Assembly: GCA_024760905.1 (NCBI GenBank)
Contig: CM045733.1
Location: 32,691,501-32,755,500 of the forward strand
DNA from: Plotosus lineatus
Taxonomy: Eukaryota > Chordata > Actinopteri > Siluriformes > Plotosidae
Direction: 5' to 3'
DNA length: 64,000 bases
Part shown: positions 33,420 through 45,632 of the stretch, one piece after another
Layout: every line of letters begins with the position of its first letter
How positions within the stretch are numbered: position 1 is the first letter of the stretch
Translations under genes and position numbers: made by a program
The notes under the pieces: model-generated
Seen by the model: the letters and a program-made list of their open reading frames with translations, nothing else
Told to the model about the DNA's origin: nothing
The model's database searches: none

Positions 33420-34600
33420 ATCAATAATCTAAGGATTTAATTTGCAGTTTTGATGAGAGTTTAGACAAAATGATGCTAGGAATTCAAATTTCTGAAAAGC
33501 ACCATCACAAAATACAGTGCATTCTTTGTAAGGTTTCATACCTTCTATTTCATGCTTATGGAGCATGCAGTAGATTATAAACTAATATTCCACTAAGACC
33601 TGGTTGAAATTACATCCTATTTAACACCCACACTGTACTTAAATTCTCCTCAACATGAGAACTATGGCCTTTTCTGAGGTTACACACTCATAAGCGGTTG
33701 TTGTAGATGGGTAGTGAAGGGAATGTAGAAATGGTCTGTGAGTTATGCTGTGTGGCCATCACCCATAACAGGCCAAAACTCCCAAACAAAATACACTCTG
33801 TGTCTGCCTTGCTCAATTCATAAAGAGGCCAGTGTAGGTGCGCATACTTGGTGGTTATAATCCACATACATCTTATAATTAATGAAATAACTAACTGAAT
33901 TACTGAACGGAGCTTTCATTAGCAAAATATGTGTAAATAAATAAATAAATGTCTGCATGATCTTCCAAATTCAAACTTCTTTATGCTAATGACCCTAATA
34001 AAGAAGCTAAATATGTGAGTTTACAAAATACATTACTGTAAATATTTTCAGCAGGTAAATTAAGAAATTAAGCTTCAAAAGACTGTCTGAAGATTTTCAC
34101 AGAATGTTGTCTCCAGAGCAAATACAGTATCCAAAGAGCAAAGCAAAATAACTGCTGAGTACTTTCTCTGATAATTGTTTATCGATCCAATAAACTTCTT
34201 AGCAGGAAAATTACAATATTAAATCCCAGTGGAATTTGCACTACTGTGGTTGAACCCAACATACAATCACAATCTGACAATTACCTAAAATCTCACCCAC
34301 AGGGCTGTAATATCAGATGACGATGACGGATATCGGTATTGATTGTGTTCACAAAGCATTTTATTTGATCTTCTTTTCTTTACTTTTCTTTCTTTTCAGA
34401 AGTTTGCATATGATACCAATCAGCCCTAACATTAAAAACACCATGACCTCTGAATGCGAAGTGAATATCTTTGGTTAACATCTTGTTGCAGTGGCACCTG
34501 GCAAGGAATGGGAAGTATTCGACAATCAGTTTTCAAAGTGGATGTGATAAAAGCAGGAAACTTAGCAACCATAAATATATAGGTGCCAAGAGCACTAAAC
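33420..34600. other. Intergenic stretch, nothing recognised
   Basis: No supported gene, repeat family or RNA. Confidence 0.45.
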
Positions 34601-34612
34601 AACTTGATTAAA

Positions 34613-34959
34613 CTTCTTCTCCTTTTGGCTTTTTCCCTTTTCTCGGGAGTCGCCACAGCAAATCATTTGATTCGCACATTTCATTTGGCATAGGTTTTTT
34701 TTTTTTACGTCGGATGCCCTTCCTGTCACAACCCTTTAGCAAGGCACAGAAACACGTTGATGGCTTTGCAGCTACTCTTTACGAAAGTCAGCAATGGTTC
34801 TTTTACATGCCTCACACCATAGACAGTGAGAGACATGGCCTGCCTTTGATAACCCAGTTAGCTGCGCTGGGGGGGACAGTGACAACCTTTGTGGGGACTC
34901 GAACCCCCAACCTTAGGATCAGCGATCCTGCGCTCTATACACTAGACCACCACTGCCCC
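34613..34959 (-). repeat. SINE-G copy 7, RTE-type tail, complete
   Basis: Reverse orientation; the head ends at 34959 (CCACTGCCCC). The B box and the body landmarks are present. The tail contains TTACGTCGGATGCCCTTCC and the GGCTTTTTCCC end. Perfect 16-bp target duplication AAACAACTTGATTAAA at 34597-34612 and 34960-34975. Confidence 0.93.
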
Positions 34960-35654
34960 AAACAACTTGATTAAACAACTGGGTGTATTCATCTCCAAAA
35001 CAGCATGCTTTGTAGGATGTTCCTGGTATGCAGTGGTAAGTACCTACCAAAGGTGGTTCATAAAAGGACAACCAGTAAGCTGGCAAGAGTCTCATGAGTG
35101 CCCAAGGTTCCTTGATGTAAGTGTCGTAAGCGTATGATAGTACTGTATACTGTATGTCTACCGTGCTTCCACGGAAGGGCTAGTGTAGCACAAACTTCGG
35201 AAATTGTTGATACTGGTTATGATAGAAATGTTTCAGAACACACCGTGCATTGCAACTTACTGGATATGGGGCCGACTAACTGTAAACTAGTCAAGTGGTC
35301 ATAATGTTAGGACTGATTAATGTACATCCAACTATAATTTTTTTCTTTTTGAGGTATATTACCACCCCAAGGATGATGGTTGGCAGTTTAGAGAGCTGGA
35401 AAACAATTCAGTTTGTGCATATCATGTGACGCTTAGTGGTAAAGTTTTAATTGATTCATCTTTTTTTTATTATTATTTACTTTTTTTTTAGATTAAGAAT
35501 TTACGATAGTAGCATCAAATACACACTTAAAAGAATAGAAGCAGGCTTAGAACAAACAGGAGTAGAGAATTTATTTTCATTACTGATTGATATGCCTCTG
35601 GAAAAAAAGGCTGGGAGAGAGATGATAGAAAGGTATCATAGCACACAGTGCCAA

Positions 35655-35793
35655 CACTATTGGCTGCACTGCTTCCAGAATGTATGTAGATGTAAGGTTT
35701 TTTGCCCAACCAGATTAAACTTTATATGTGTTGCCATGTCAATCTAATCTGCACAGAGAATTCAGAATCAGCAGTGCTGGTGGGTGTCACTTA
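35655..35793 (+). mobile_element. W hAT fragment, left piece of a split copy
   Basis: Shares with the element at 13631-14484 the order CACTGCTTCCAGAATGTATG, then TTGCCATGTCAATCTAATCT and AGAATCAGCAGTG, then TGGGTGTCACTT. The right piece continues after the mariner-type insertion at 37266-37322 with GGGCTGTTTCTTTAAC and TTTGCCTCACAGGGCCAG. Confidence 0.75.
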
Positions 35794-37265
35794 AACTAAA
35801 AATCGAATTCCAAAAAAGTTGGGACACTATACAAATTGTGAATAAAAACCAAATGCAATGATTTGGAAGTGTCATATTTCAATATTGTATTCCAAATAGT
35901 ACATAGATGACAGGACAAAAGTTTAAACTGAGAAAATGTATCATTTTAAGGGAAAATATGTTGATTTTAAATTTCATGGTGTAAACAAATCTCAAAAAAG
36001 TTGGGACAAGTAGAAAAAAGATGCTGGAAAAGTCAATTGCACTTATAATGAGCAGCTGGAAGACCAATTACCACTAATGAGGTCCATTGGCAACATGACT
36101 GAGTATAAAAAGAGCTTCTCAGAGTGGAAGTGTCTCTCAGAAGCGAAGATGGGTAGAGGATCACCAATTCCCTCAATGTTGCACAGAAAGATACTGGAGC
36201 AATATCACAAAGGTGATTCCCAGCGAAAACTTGCAAAGAGTTTGAAGTTATTATCATCTACAGTACATAACAGCATGCAAAGATTCAGAGAATCTGGAAA
36301 AATCTCTATGCTTAAGGGTCAAGGCTGAAAAACCATATTGGACGACAGTGATCTTCAGGCCCTTAAACAGCACTGCAGCACAAACAGGAATGCTACTGTA
36401 AGAGAAATCACAGAATGGGCTCAGCAATACTTCCAGAAACCATTGTCGGTGAACACAATCCACCATGCCATCTGCCGTTGACAGCTGAAATCTACAGTAC
36501 AAAGAAGAAGCCATTTCTAAACAAGACCCAGAAGGACAGGCGTGTTCTCTGGTCCAGGGGTCATTTAAAATGGAGTGTGGCAAAGTAAAAAACTGTTCAG
36601 TGGTCAGACAAATAACGATGCAAAGTTCTTTATGGAAAACTGGAACGCCATGTGATCTGGACTAAAGAGGACAAGGACAACCCAAGTTGTTGTCATTGCT
36701 CAGTTCAGAATCCTGCATTTGTGATGGTATGGGGTTGCATGAGTGCGTGTGGCATGGGCAGCTTACACATCTGGAAAGGCACCGTCAATGCAGAAAGGTG
36801 CAACATATGCTCCCATCCAAAAGTCGTCTTTCAGAGAAGACCTTGCATTTTTCAACATGTTAATGCCAGACCACATGCAGCATTAATTACAACATCATGG
36901 CTGTGTAGGAAAAGGATCGGGGTATTGAAATGGCCAGTCTGCGGTCCAGATCTTACACCTATAGAGAAAATTTGGCACATCATAAAGAGGAAGATGCAAC
37001 AAAAAAGGCCCAAGACAGTTGAACAGCTAGAGGCCTGTATTAGACAAGAATGGGACAGTATTCCTATTTTTAAACTTGAGAAACTTGTCTCCTCAGTCCC
37101 CAGACGTTTGCAGACTGTTGTAGGAAGAAGAGGGGATGTCTCACAGTGGTGAAAATGGCCTTGTCCCAACTTTTTTGAGATTTGTTGATACCATGAAAAT
37201 TAAAGTCAACATAGTTTCCCCTTAAAATTTTTACAGGTTAAATTTCTCAGTTTAAACTTTTGAGT
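35794..37265 (+). mobile_element. Tc1/mariner-type transposon, AAAAAAGTTGGGACA family
   Basis: Near-terminal CCAAAAAAGTTGGGACAC, and long subterminal inverted repeats of about 85 bp (near 35923-36009 and 37165-37262) that include TCTCAAAAAAGTTGGGACAA. TA lies before the left end at 35792-35793; the outermost right end is truncated. It interrupts a W hAT copy, so it is younger than that. Confidence 0.82.
36149..37152 (+). pseudogene. Tc1/mariner-type transposase pseudogene
   Basis: Starts MGRGSPIPSML with HTH-like RKLAKSLKLLSSTVHNSMQR, then a stop after MLKGQG. Later frames give NATVREITEWAQQ, PAFVMVWGCMSACGMGSLHI, FQHVNARPHAA (the usual QQDNARPHAA, so the second catalytic Asp is Val here) and WPVCGPDLTPIEKIWHIIKR. 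The last frame ends at 37152. Multiple stops at 36327, 36481 and about 36520-36630 show it is dead. Confidence 0.82.
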
Positions 37266-37322
37266 TTTTGGGGCTGTTTCTTTAACAAATCAGATTTTAG
37301 ATTTGCCTCACAGGGCCAGTTA
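37266..37322 (+). mobile_element. W hAT fragment, right piece
   Basis: GGGCTGTTTCTTTAAC through TTTGCCTCACAGGGCCAG matches 13938-13989 of the intact-ended W copy. Confidence 0.7.
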
Positions 37323-37385
37323 GTGGGCTTAAAATGCATATGTGTGTATGTGTGTATGTGTGTATGTACGTATATATACATATAT

Positions 37386-37732
37386 AAAATGTTGAGGTTT
37401 TCTTTGGGAGTAACGAGGATAGATAGGATCAGGAATGAGTACATCAGAGGGACAGCACATGTAAGAGGTTTCGGAGACAAAGTCAGAGAGGCTAGATTGA
37501 GATGGTTTGGACATGTACAGACGAGGGATAGTGAGTATATTCGTAGCAGGATACTGAGGTTAGAACTACAAGGCAGAAGGCCAAGAGGAAGACCAAAGAG
37601 AAGATTTATGGATGTGGTGAAGGAGGACATGAAGGTAGTTGGAGTAGAAGACGCAGAGGATAGGGTGAGATGGAGGCAGATGATTTGCTGTGGCAACCCC
37701 TGAAGGGAACAGCCGAAAGGAAAAGAAGATAT
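37386..37732 (+). pseudogene. RTE LINE, 3' 350 bp only
   Basis: Open C-terminal frame LRFSLGVTRIDRIRNEYIRG, then RWFGHVQTRDSEYI, RPRGRPKRRFMDVVKEDMKV and WRQMICCGNP, then the 3' terminus GGGAACAGCCGAAAGGAAAA. Severely 5'-truncated. It is preceded by (TGTATG)n and a hAT fragment. Confidence 0.88.
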
Positions 37733-38227
37733 ATACACACAGACATACAAATTCTTTTCACTTCAGCATTCACAAAAAAACCTGTTTGTATAATGCATGT
37801 CAGTCGTATAGACAATCACTCCAGTGACCCTTTAAATATTTAGACAATGGAACTTCTATATCTTTTTCTTTCCAATCTTTTACTTTTCCTGTACTCCATT
37901 GTCCAGTCTGTTTCCTGTAGGGCTCAGTTAACAATTCTATCCAATTCAAACCCATATCATTTACAGAACACAGTGGGATTAGTTCTGAGGCTCTCGTGTG
38001 TTCTGTTTGGATTGGGGCTGAAATCTGGAGGAACATTGAGGATTGGTGACCTATTATAAGGAAACGTTCCAAGAATCATTGGGCCATCTCCCCCAACCAT
38101 TTTTACAAGGAAATTCATTCTTAAATCTCACACACTTTCCTCAAAAATTCTAGGATTCACCAATATTTTCTTATCTGAAATTTGTTCTTAATCACAAACA
38201 GAATCTCCAGACAAGAAAAAGCACTTT

Positions 38228-38230
<3 letters not shown>

Positions 38231-38306
<76 letters not shown>
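38231..38306. repeat. (AT)n microsatellite
   Basis: About 36 AT units. Confidence 0.97.
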
Positions 38307-38309
<3 letters not shown>

Positions 38310-39150
38310 TGCTGAAAGTATGTTGCAAAACCACCATGATTTCTCATTTCCCTTCTTTTTAAATTTTATGATTCATAATTTAGGCATTTACAATGTGATC
38401 ATAGACTAAATCTTTGAAGCCTACGCAAGTTTATTCAATGAGAGTGACAAATATCTCAGAAGACGGTTTTGGCTATCAAGATCTATTTTCAAGGTGTGCA
38501 ACACCAAATTTCAGTAGGAGCTTGGAGACTGGGAGGTTATATAACAGTACTGTATATCCGTGGCACCATCCTGTGAGGCTTGATAGGTATAAATCATTGG
38601 ACCGCAGACAATATCCTCTAAAAGTCCTCTATGTTGAATACCAACAACTTTTAACCAAGAAAGGATTTTATTCTGTTGATGGTCTACCAACATTATGGGT
38701 GCAGTAGACTGCACACACATGTGCACACTTTTCTGATCCATTGCCATACCTCAACCATAAGCAGTATCACTAAATTAATGTGCAATTCATTTGCAACTCT
38801 CAGAACTACCTGTATGGTCTCCTATTTCTCAGGAGATGCACACGATTCATATATTTTACAAGCACATTCTGTGGCACTTGGAAGTAGAAACTGATAGGGA
38901 CACATCACTAATCATTAAGCATCTTTGAGTAAATTTACCTTTCAACACCAATGATGTGCTGCATTTGGAATCCACATGGAAGTGTTTGAATATAGTATAT
39001 CAATTTATTAAAGAACATATTTAAGACAGTATATAAAAATAAAGCTGGGGATAAGCTGCTTTACTCAGCAGTTTTTTGTATTTTTTGAAAGTAAGTTTAT
39101 TGAAGCTCAAGTGAAAATATTGGTATATATTGGTATATTGGATGCTGATG
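38310..39150. other. Intergenic stretch, nothing recognised
   Basis: No supported feature before the RTE copy. Confidence 0.45.
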
Positions 39151-39158
39151 CAGGAGGG

Positions 39159-42100
39159 GGAATGCAGCCGTGGGAAGCGGGGGGCAGCACAAACCAGTGT
39201 CTCTCCCTCATACTGGTCCCAAGCCCGGATAAATGCAGAGAGTTGCGTCAGGAAGGGAATCCGGCGTAAAACAAATGCCAAATAAAATATGCGAGTCACT
39301 ACAAAGAATGTCATACCGGATCGGTCGAGGCCCGGGTTAACAATGACCGCCATCAGTGCTGTCAACCAACAGGGTGCTGGTGGAAATTGGACTACTGTTG
39401 GTCGAAGACGTCGAAGAAGGAGAGGCGGGAGGCGTGTCCGTAGGCAGAGAGAGAAGAGGAGAGGCAGGAGTCTAGAACTGAGAGTAGGGACTTTGAATGT
39501 TGGAACTATGACAGGAAAAGGTAGAGAGCTGGCTGACATGATGCAGAGGAGGAAGGTGGACATACTGTGTGTTCAGGAGACCAGGTGGAAAGGTAGCAAG
39601 GCTAGAAGCTTAGGAGCAGGGTTTAAGCTGTTTTTCATGGTGTGGATGGGAAAAGAAATGGAATAGGAGTCATCTTGAAGGAGGAGTTTGTCAGGAATGT
39701 TCTAGAAGTGAAAAGAGTGTCAGACAGAGTGATGAATCTCAAGTTAGAAATTGAAGGCGTAATGTTCAATGTTGTTAGTGCTTATGCCCCACAGGCAGGA
39801 CGTGAGCAAGAAGAGAAGGAGAGATTCTGGAGTGAGTTAGATGAAGTGATGCAGAGTACCCCCAGAGGTGAAAGAGTGGTCATTGGTGCAGACTTCAATG
39901 GACATGTTGGTGCAGGAAACAGAGGGGACGAGGAAGTGAGGGGCAAGTTTGGTATCCAGGACAGGAACACACAAGGACAGATGTTGGTAGATTTTGCAAA
40001 AAGGATGGAAATGGCTGTGGTAAATACTTTCTTCTAGAAGAGACGGGAGCATAGGGTGACTTATAAAAGCAGAGGTAGGAGCACACAAGTAGACTACATC
40101 TTGTGCAGGCGATGTAATTTGAAGGAAGTCAGTGACTGCAAAGTAGTAGCGGGTGAGAGTGTTGCCAAACAGCATAGGATGGTGGTGTGCAGGAAGACGC
40201 TGATGGTGAGGAAGGTGAAGAAAGCAAAGGCAGAGCAGAATACAAAGTGGTGGAAGCTGAGAAAGGAAGAGTGTCGTATTGTCTTCAAGGAGGAGTTGAA
40301 ACAGACTTTGGGTGGCCAGGAAGTGCTTTCAGATGACTGGACAGGTAAGAGAGTACTTGGTGTGTCCTCTGGAAGGAGAGGAGATAAGGAGACTTGGTGG
40401 TGGAATGAGTAAGTGCAGGAGTGTGTACAAAGGAAGAGGTTAGCTAAGAAGAAGTGGGACATTGAGAGGACCGAAAAGAGTAAACAGGAGGACAGGGAGA
40501 CACAGCGTAAAGCGAAGGTAGCAGTGTCAAAGGCCAAACAGAGGGCGTATGATGACTTGTATGCTCGGTTGGAAAGTAAGGAGGGAGAAAATGATTTATA
40601 CAGGTTGGCACAGCAGAGAGGGAAATGTATTGACTGATGACAGAAGTGTGCTGGGAAGATGGAAGAGTACTTTGAAGAGCTGATGAATGAGGAAAATGAG
40701 ATAGAGAGAAAAGAGAAGAAGTGACCGTTGAGGACCAGGAAGTAGCAAAGATGAGTAAGGGTGAAGTGAGGAGGGCATTGAAGAGGATGAAGAATGGAAA
40801 GGCAGTTGGCCCTGATGACATACTGGTGGAGGTATGGAAGTGTCTAGGAGAGGTAGCAGAAGATTTCCTGACAAGAACATTCAACAAGGTCTTAGAGAGT
40901 GAGAGGATGCCAGAGGAATGGAGGAGAAGTGTGATGGTGCCCATTTTTAAGAACAAGGGAGACGTGCAGAGTTGTGGCAACTTCAGAGGGATAAAGTTGA
41001 TGAGCCATACAATGAAGTTATGGGAAAGAATAGTGGAAGCAAGAATAAGGGCAGAGGTCGGCATCTGTGAACAACGGTTTGGTTTCATGCCAAGAAAGAG
41101 AACCACAGATGCAATGTCTTTGCCTTGAGGATGTTAATAGAGAAGTACAGAGAAGGTCAGACTGCTTTGTGCCTTTGTGGATCTGGAGAAAGCATATGAC
41201 AGGGTGCCGAGAGAGGAACTGTGGAATGAGGAAGTCTGGAGTGGCAGAGAAGTATGTTAGAGTGGTGCAGAACATGTATAAGAGATGCAAGACAGTGGTG
41301 AGGTGTGCCGTCGATGTGACAGAAGAGTTCAAGGTGGAGGTGGGACTGCATCAAGGGTCAGCTCTGAGCCCCTTCTTGTTTGCTATGGTGATGGACAGGC
41401 TGACAGACGAGGTTAGGCAAGATTCCCTATGGACTATGATGTTTGCAGATGACATTGTGGTCTGCAGTGAGAGCAGAGAACAAGTGCAGATAAATCTAGA
41501 GAGGTGGAGGTATGTCCTGAAAAGGAGAAGAATGAAGGTTAGCCTCAGTAAAACAGAATACATGTGTATGAACGAGAAGGACCCAAGAGGAACGGTGAGG
41601 TTACTGGGAGCAGAGATAAGGAAGGTGGAGGATTTTAAGTACTTTGGGTCAACAATCCAGAGAAGTGTAGAGTGTGGAAAAGAGGTGAAGAAGCGTGTGC
41701 AGGCAGGTTGGAATGGTTGGAGAAAAGTGTCCGGAGTGATGTGTGATAGGAGGGTATCGGCAAGAATGAAAGGAAAAGTGTACAAGACGGTGGTAAGGCC
41801 AGCGATGTTGTATGGTTTAGAAACAGTGGCCCTGGGGAAAAGACAGGAGGCAGAGCTGGAGGTAGCAGAGATGAAAATGTTGAGGTTCTCTTTGGGAGTA
41901 ACGAGGATGGATAGGATCAGGAATGAGCACATCAGAGGGACAGCACATGGAAGACATTTTGGAGACAAAGTCAGAGAGGCTAGATTGAGATGGTTTGGAC
42001 ATGTACAGAGGAAGGATAGTGAGTATATTGGTAGTATACTGAAGGAAAAGCCAAAAGGAAAAGAAGAAGAAGAAGAAGAAGATGCTGAGGTTGGAACTAC

Positions 42101-42280
42101 CAGGTAGAAAGCCTAGAAGAAGACCAAAGAGACAATTCATGGATGTTGTGAAGCAGGACATGACAGTAGCAGGTATAAGAGAAGAAGATGCAAAGGATAG
42201 GGTGAGATGGAGGCAGATGATTCCCTGTAGCGAACGCTGAAGGGAAAAGCCGAAAGAAAAAGAAGAAGAAGAAGACTTGC
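39159..42280 (+). pseudogene. RTE LINE, near full-length but broken
   Basis: The 5' end starts at the same AATGCAGCC as the intact copy at 58.1-61.3 kb. In shifting frames it keeps the endonuclease (VGTLNVGTM, VQETRWKG, SAYAPQAG, GADFNGHVG, TQVDYILC, KQHRMVV) and reverse transcriptase (FVDLEKAYDRV-like, HQGSALSPFLF, FADDIVVCS) plus the C-terminal domain. Damage includes frameshifts near 39645 and 41120, a nonsense TAG at 40034-40036, a deletion near 40343 and another near 40610-40640. A 44-bp copy of its own 3' end sits at 42037-42080. No convincing target duplication. Confidence 0.9.
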
Positions 42281-42531
42281 AGATGTAGTTTGAAATATAT
42301 TTGAGAATGTTTTTGGTTGAACTATAATATTTGATTGCAATTCACCCCTGTATAGACAGCCATTTTCTAAAGTTACAATTCTACCCACGGGTGTACCTGG
42401 TTCCCCAAAAGAGCTTAGTAAAATAACTTATTAAATTGCTAAAATTATGTGAAAGATTATGTGAAAGTGTTTATGTCGTGCAAATGTTGTAAAATAGATT
42501 TAATTGTTTTTGTAATTGAACTATAAATACA

Positions 42532-42874
42532 GGGGCAGTGGTGGTCTAGTGGTATAAGGCGCCGGATCGCTGATCCAAAGGTTGGGGGTTCGAGTCCCAC
42601 TCTCCACAAGGTTGTCACTGTCCCCCCCAGTGCAGCTAACTGGGTTATCAAAGGCAGGCCATGTCTCTCACTGTCTATGGTGTGAGGCATGTAAAAGAAC
42701 CATTGCTGACTTTCGACAAGAATAGGCTGCAAAGCTGTCAGCGTGTTTCCGCCCTGCGATGGCCTGGCGAGCTATCCAGGGTGTACTCTGCCCTCGCCCT
42801 GTGTTGGCTGGGATGGGCACCAGCCTCCCCGTGACCCTAATTAGGATGAAGCGGTTACATAAAATGAACTGAAC
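42532..42874 (+). repeat. SINE-G copy 8, L2-type tail, complete
   Basis: GGGGCAGTGGTGGTCTAGTGG head, perfect B box, L2-type tail to GTTACATAAAATGAAC. Perfect 15-bp duplication TGAACTATAAATACA at 42517-42531 and 42875-42889. Confidence 0.93.
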
Positions 42875-43115
42875 TGAACTATAAATACATCTTTGTTAAA
42901 TTGTAGTGTGTCGTGTAACTCTGGTGCATTGAAATCCATTAGTGTTGTATAATTGTATAACATTATTTATAAAACCTCTAAGTTAAAACATTCTGAATAA
43001 ATTAAAACAGTCTGGTGTTCAATTTGTTCTTGTGTTTCTACACTCCTTTAAGGCTTAGGCCTATAGCCCCTGGGACTTGAGTTTCGGTCAACCAAGATGT
43101 GACCAGCTTACGTCC

Positions 43116-43280
43116 TTGTACATGCCTTTCACCATAGACAGTGAGAGACATGGCCAGCCTTTGATAACCCAGTTAGCTGCACTGGGGGGGACAGTGACAA
43201 CCTTGTGGAGAGTGGGACTCGAACCCCCAACCTTAGGATCAGCGATCCAGCGCTCTATACCATGAGACCACCACTGCCCC
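43116..43280 (-). repeat. SINE-G copy 9, 3' part missing
   Basis: Reverse orientation. The head and body run to the ATGCCTTTCACCATAG landmark, then stop abruptly without either tail type. No target duplication found. Confidence 0.8.
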
Positions 43281-43289
43281 CTACATAGT

Positions 43290-44080
43290 TTTATCCTCAT
43301 GTAGGTACATAAATGGCTTACAGATGATCTGGGGTTCTTTAGAAGGGTGCCACTGTGTGTGATAAATCATTCATGATTAGCTCTAAGTACATGCAAGCTT
43401 TTTTTTGTTTTGTTTTTTGTTTGAATTGTAGGAATATAATCTAAAGATGACTGCACGTGTCACATAACTAGCATAAACAGACAAGAGGGTACTGTGAAGA
43501 AATTTGACTGAAATATTTGTATCGAATTTTCTCAAGTTGAGGATATAATTTTACATTTTCTGAAACTTATCAACTGTAATTGCAAAAGAAGACACCTTAT
43601 TCTGTTGCCTCCTGCAGTGGATAATGGAGACAAACTTGTCTACACAGCCAGCTGTTAAAACACTTGGCAGGGATCTGACCCCATGTAGGGCAATTTGGTC
43701 ATGGGATTAAACAGCAGGAGTTGTTTAGAGATGTAAACACACACATGGCTCTTCTCTATTACCATCTATTTGCTTTAGAAAGAGGTCCACAGGCTTTAAC
43801 ACAGGGTCATGGATGTGGAAATAGCATTATTGTTAAAGGATTACTCTTTGATGGGCAAAAAAAAATTCAAACTTAAACAAAAACTAGCCCAAATAACTAA
43901 TTTCTGAATAAGATCAGGCTCTATACAGTCTCATACTAACACATACTCGTACCCCAGCTGCTTGATGGAATTGAATGTTCATACAATATCTTAAGATAGC
44001 ATACATTATAACTTTATGCTCTATTTTCTGGAACAGACAGTGAAATACTGTACCAGATATAGTTCTGATCCCCTGAAGAT
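43290..44080. other. Intergenic stretch, nothing recognised
   Basis: No supported feature. Confidence 0.45.
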
Positions 44081-44085
44081 TATAG

Positions 44086-44358
44086 TCAACATATGGAAAG
44101 AAGATGCTGAACCTGGATGATTTCATCATCACTTAAAGATCTCTCTGTCTCCATTTTTCTTAATCTGATATGTTGTGATTGGACCTCTTCATTTATTTTC
44201 TCAAGCAAAACAGCTCCAGGAACACTGACGGCTAAATGATGGATCATCCATCCAGCTGGCTGCCAGTCAGTATGTTTCAGTAACTCAAACAATGACTTGC
44301 TGCTGAAATCTGCTGTACCTCTCGAAGCTAATATATGCTTTACCAAGTCTCTGTCCAC
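44086..44358 (-). CDS. Unassigned 90-residue frame, possible exon or relic
   Basis: Reads with protein-like composition: SLFELLKHTDWQPAGWMIHH, then LEKINEEVQSQHIRLRKMET and RSLSDDEIIQ, suggesting a helical, partly coiled-coil segment. Possible acceptors (cttttcag near 44376, or gtggacag near 44345) and a weak donor after ATCCAG exist on the minus strand, but frames upstream contain stops. I do not recognise the family. It could be a lone exon, a pseudogene fragment or chance. Confidence 0.25.
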   Translation of the reverse strand: MDRDLVKHILASRGTADFSSKSLFELLKHTDWQPAGWMIHHLAVSVPGAVLLEKINEEVQSQHIRLRKMETERSLSDDEIIQVQHLLSIC

Positions 44359-44681
44359 AAGTTAAACTCATGGGGCTGAAAAGAGGTGTAAATTTACAGT
44401 TTCCAGACAGAGCAGTGATTATGTGGAAAACCAATCCCAACAAATTTATGAAGTAACTTCGGGAATAATTGTTTACTATGTAATGTTGAGCAGATAGCAT
44501 TTCAGTTCACTGTTATTGTTCAAAGGGACTTTGACATTTTTGTTTGGTTGGTTGGATGCTTATGCCATTCGCAATGCTGTCTTTGTTTAATTAATTATTG
44601 TCTTATTATGCTAAAGGTTTGATGATAATTTATTATTTAATAAAATTCACTTAAATACATTTAAACTAGATATTAAATGTG

Positions 44682-44687
<6 letters not shown>

Positions 44688-44740
<53 letters not shown>
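44688..44740. repeat. (GA)n microsatellite
   Basis: About 26 GA units. Confidence 0.97.
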
Positions 44741-44742
<2 letters not shown>

Positions 44743-44744
44743 AT

Positions 44745-45630
44745 ATTAATTCCAGATACAAGTGTTTCTTTTAATGAATTATTCCAAGCTGCACATGCTC
44801 AACCCACTGGATTCTCATCTGGTAGTAATCAAGGGTGGAGATCACAGAGTGAAGACATATTTGGATTGGTAATAAAGTGTGTTACACATCCACTATACCT
44901 TTGACATATTTTTCACATTTCATTTAGAGCCATCTTTGAGCCATACCAATGATGATTAGCCGATCAGTGACAAGCCTTAATGATCACTTCACCCTTGGAC
45001 TGAAAGAAAAGAAAAAATTCATGTGGTGAAGAGATCATAAAGGCTGGTTGAGTCTCAAGATATGTGAGAGGAATAAGGAGTTTGTGTAAATGGATTGCTG
45101 TATTTCGAAAGCAACAGAGATATACAATATGACAAATATTAAGGATTCAAACTTGAATCTTGAAGTCCTGTTTCTGCTTTCTCTTAAAATGGAATAAAAA
45201 TGGGGAAAAAATGTGAGTCAGACACCATGTGAGACTCTAACGAGTGTGTAACGGTGATTCTTAGAAGTTTTTAAGAGCGTTTCTCCAACTGAGGAGCAGG
45301 AGAAGTCTAATAGTGTTTTATTCAGTGGACTGTGCAGCAATGCTTCACTGGTCAAATTACTCATAGTCCTTCACTTTGTCATTGTTCACATTAGCAGGTG
45401 AAGTGTGCCTTACATCAGTACCGAATTTAATTACTTACTGAATTTAACTACAGGTTGGAGCTATATGCAGGGGTGGAGACAAAAATAATGGAGCCCACTG
45501 ATTGGTGCAAGTAAACACATCCGAAATATGGTATGATTAATCTTGCATTTCATATTACAACATTAGAGGAAACCCATTATAAGTATTAACTCAATTTTTT
45601 AAACAATTATACTCTACTTATTTCAAACTT
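44745..45630. other. Intergenic stretch, nothing recognised
   Basis: No supported feature before the Tc1 element. Confidence 0.45.
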
Positions 45631-45632
45631 TA

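Noticed and set aside
37386..42280. A host gene similar to 'craniofacial development protein 2'
   Set aside because: Database entries with that name in fish usually reflect the endonuclease domain of RTE LINEs; the endonuclease-RT order here is that of a retrotransposon.
42532..42610. tRNA genes at the heads of SINE-G copies
   Set aside because: All are followed by the same body and flanked by target duplications; the cloverleaf is degraded.
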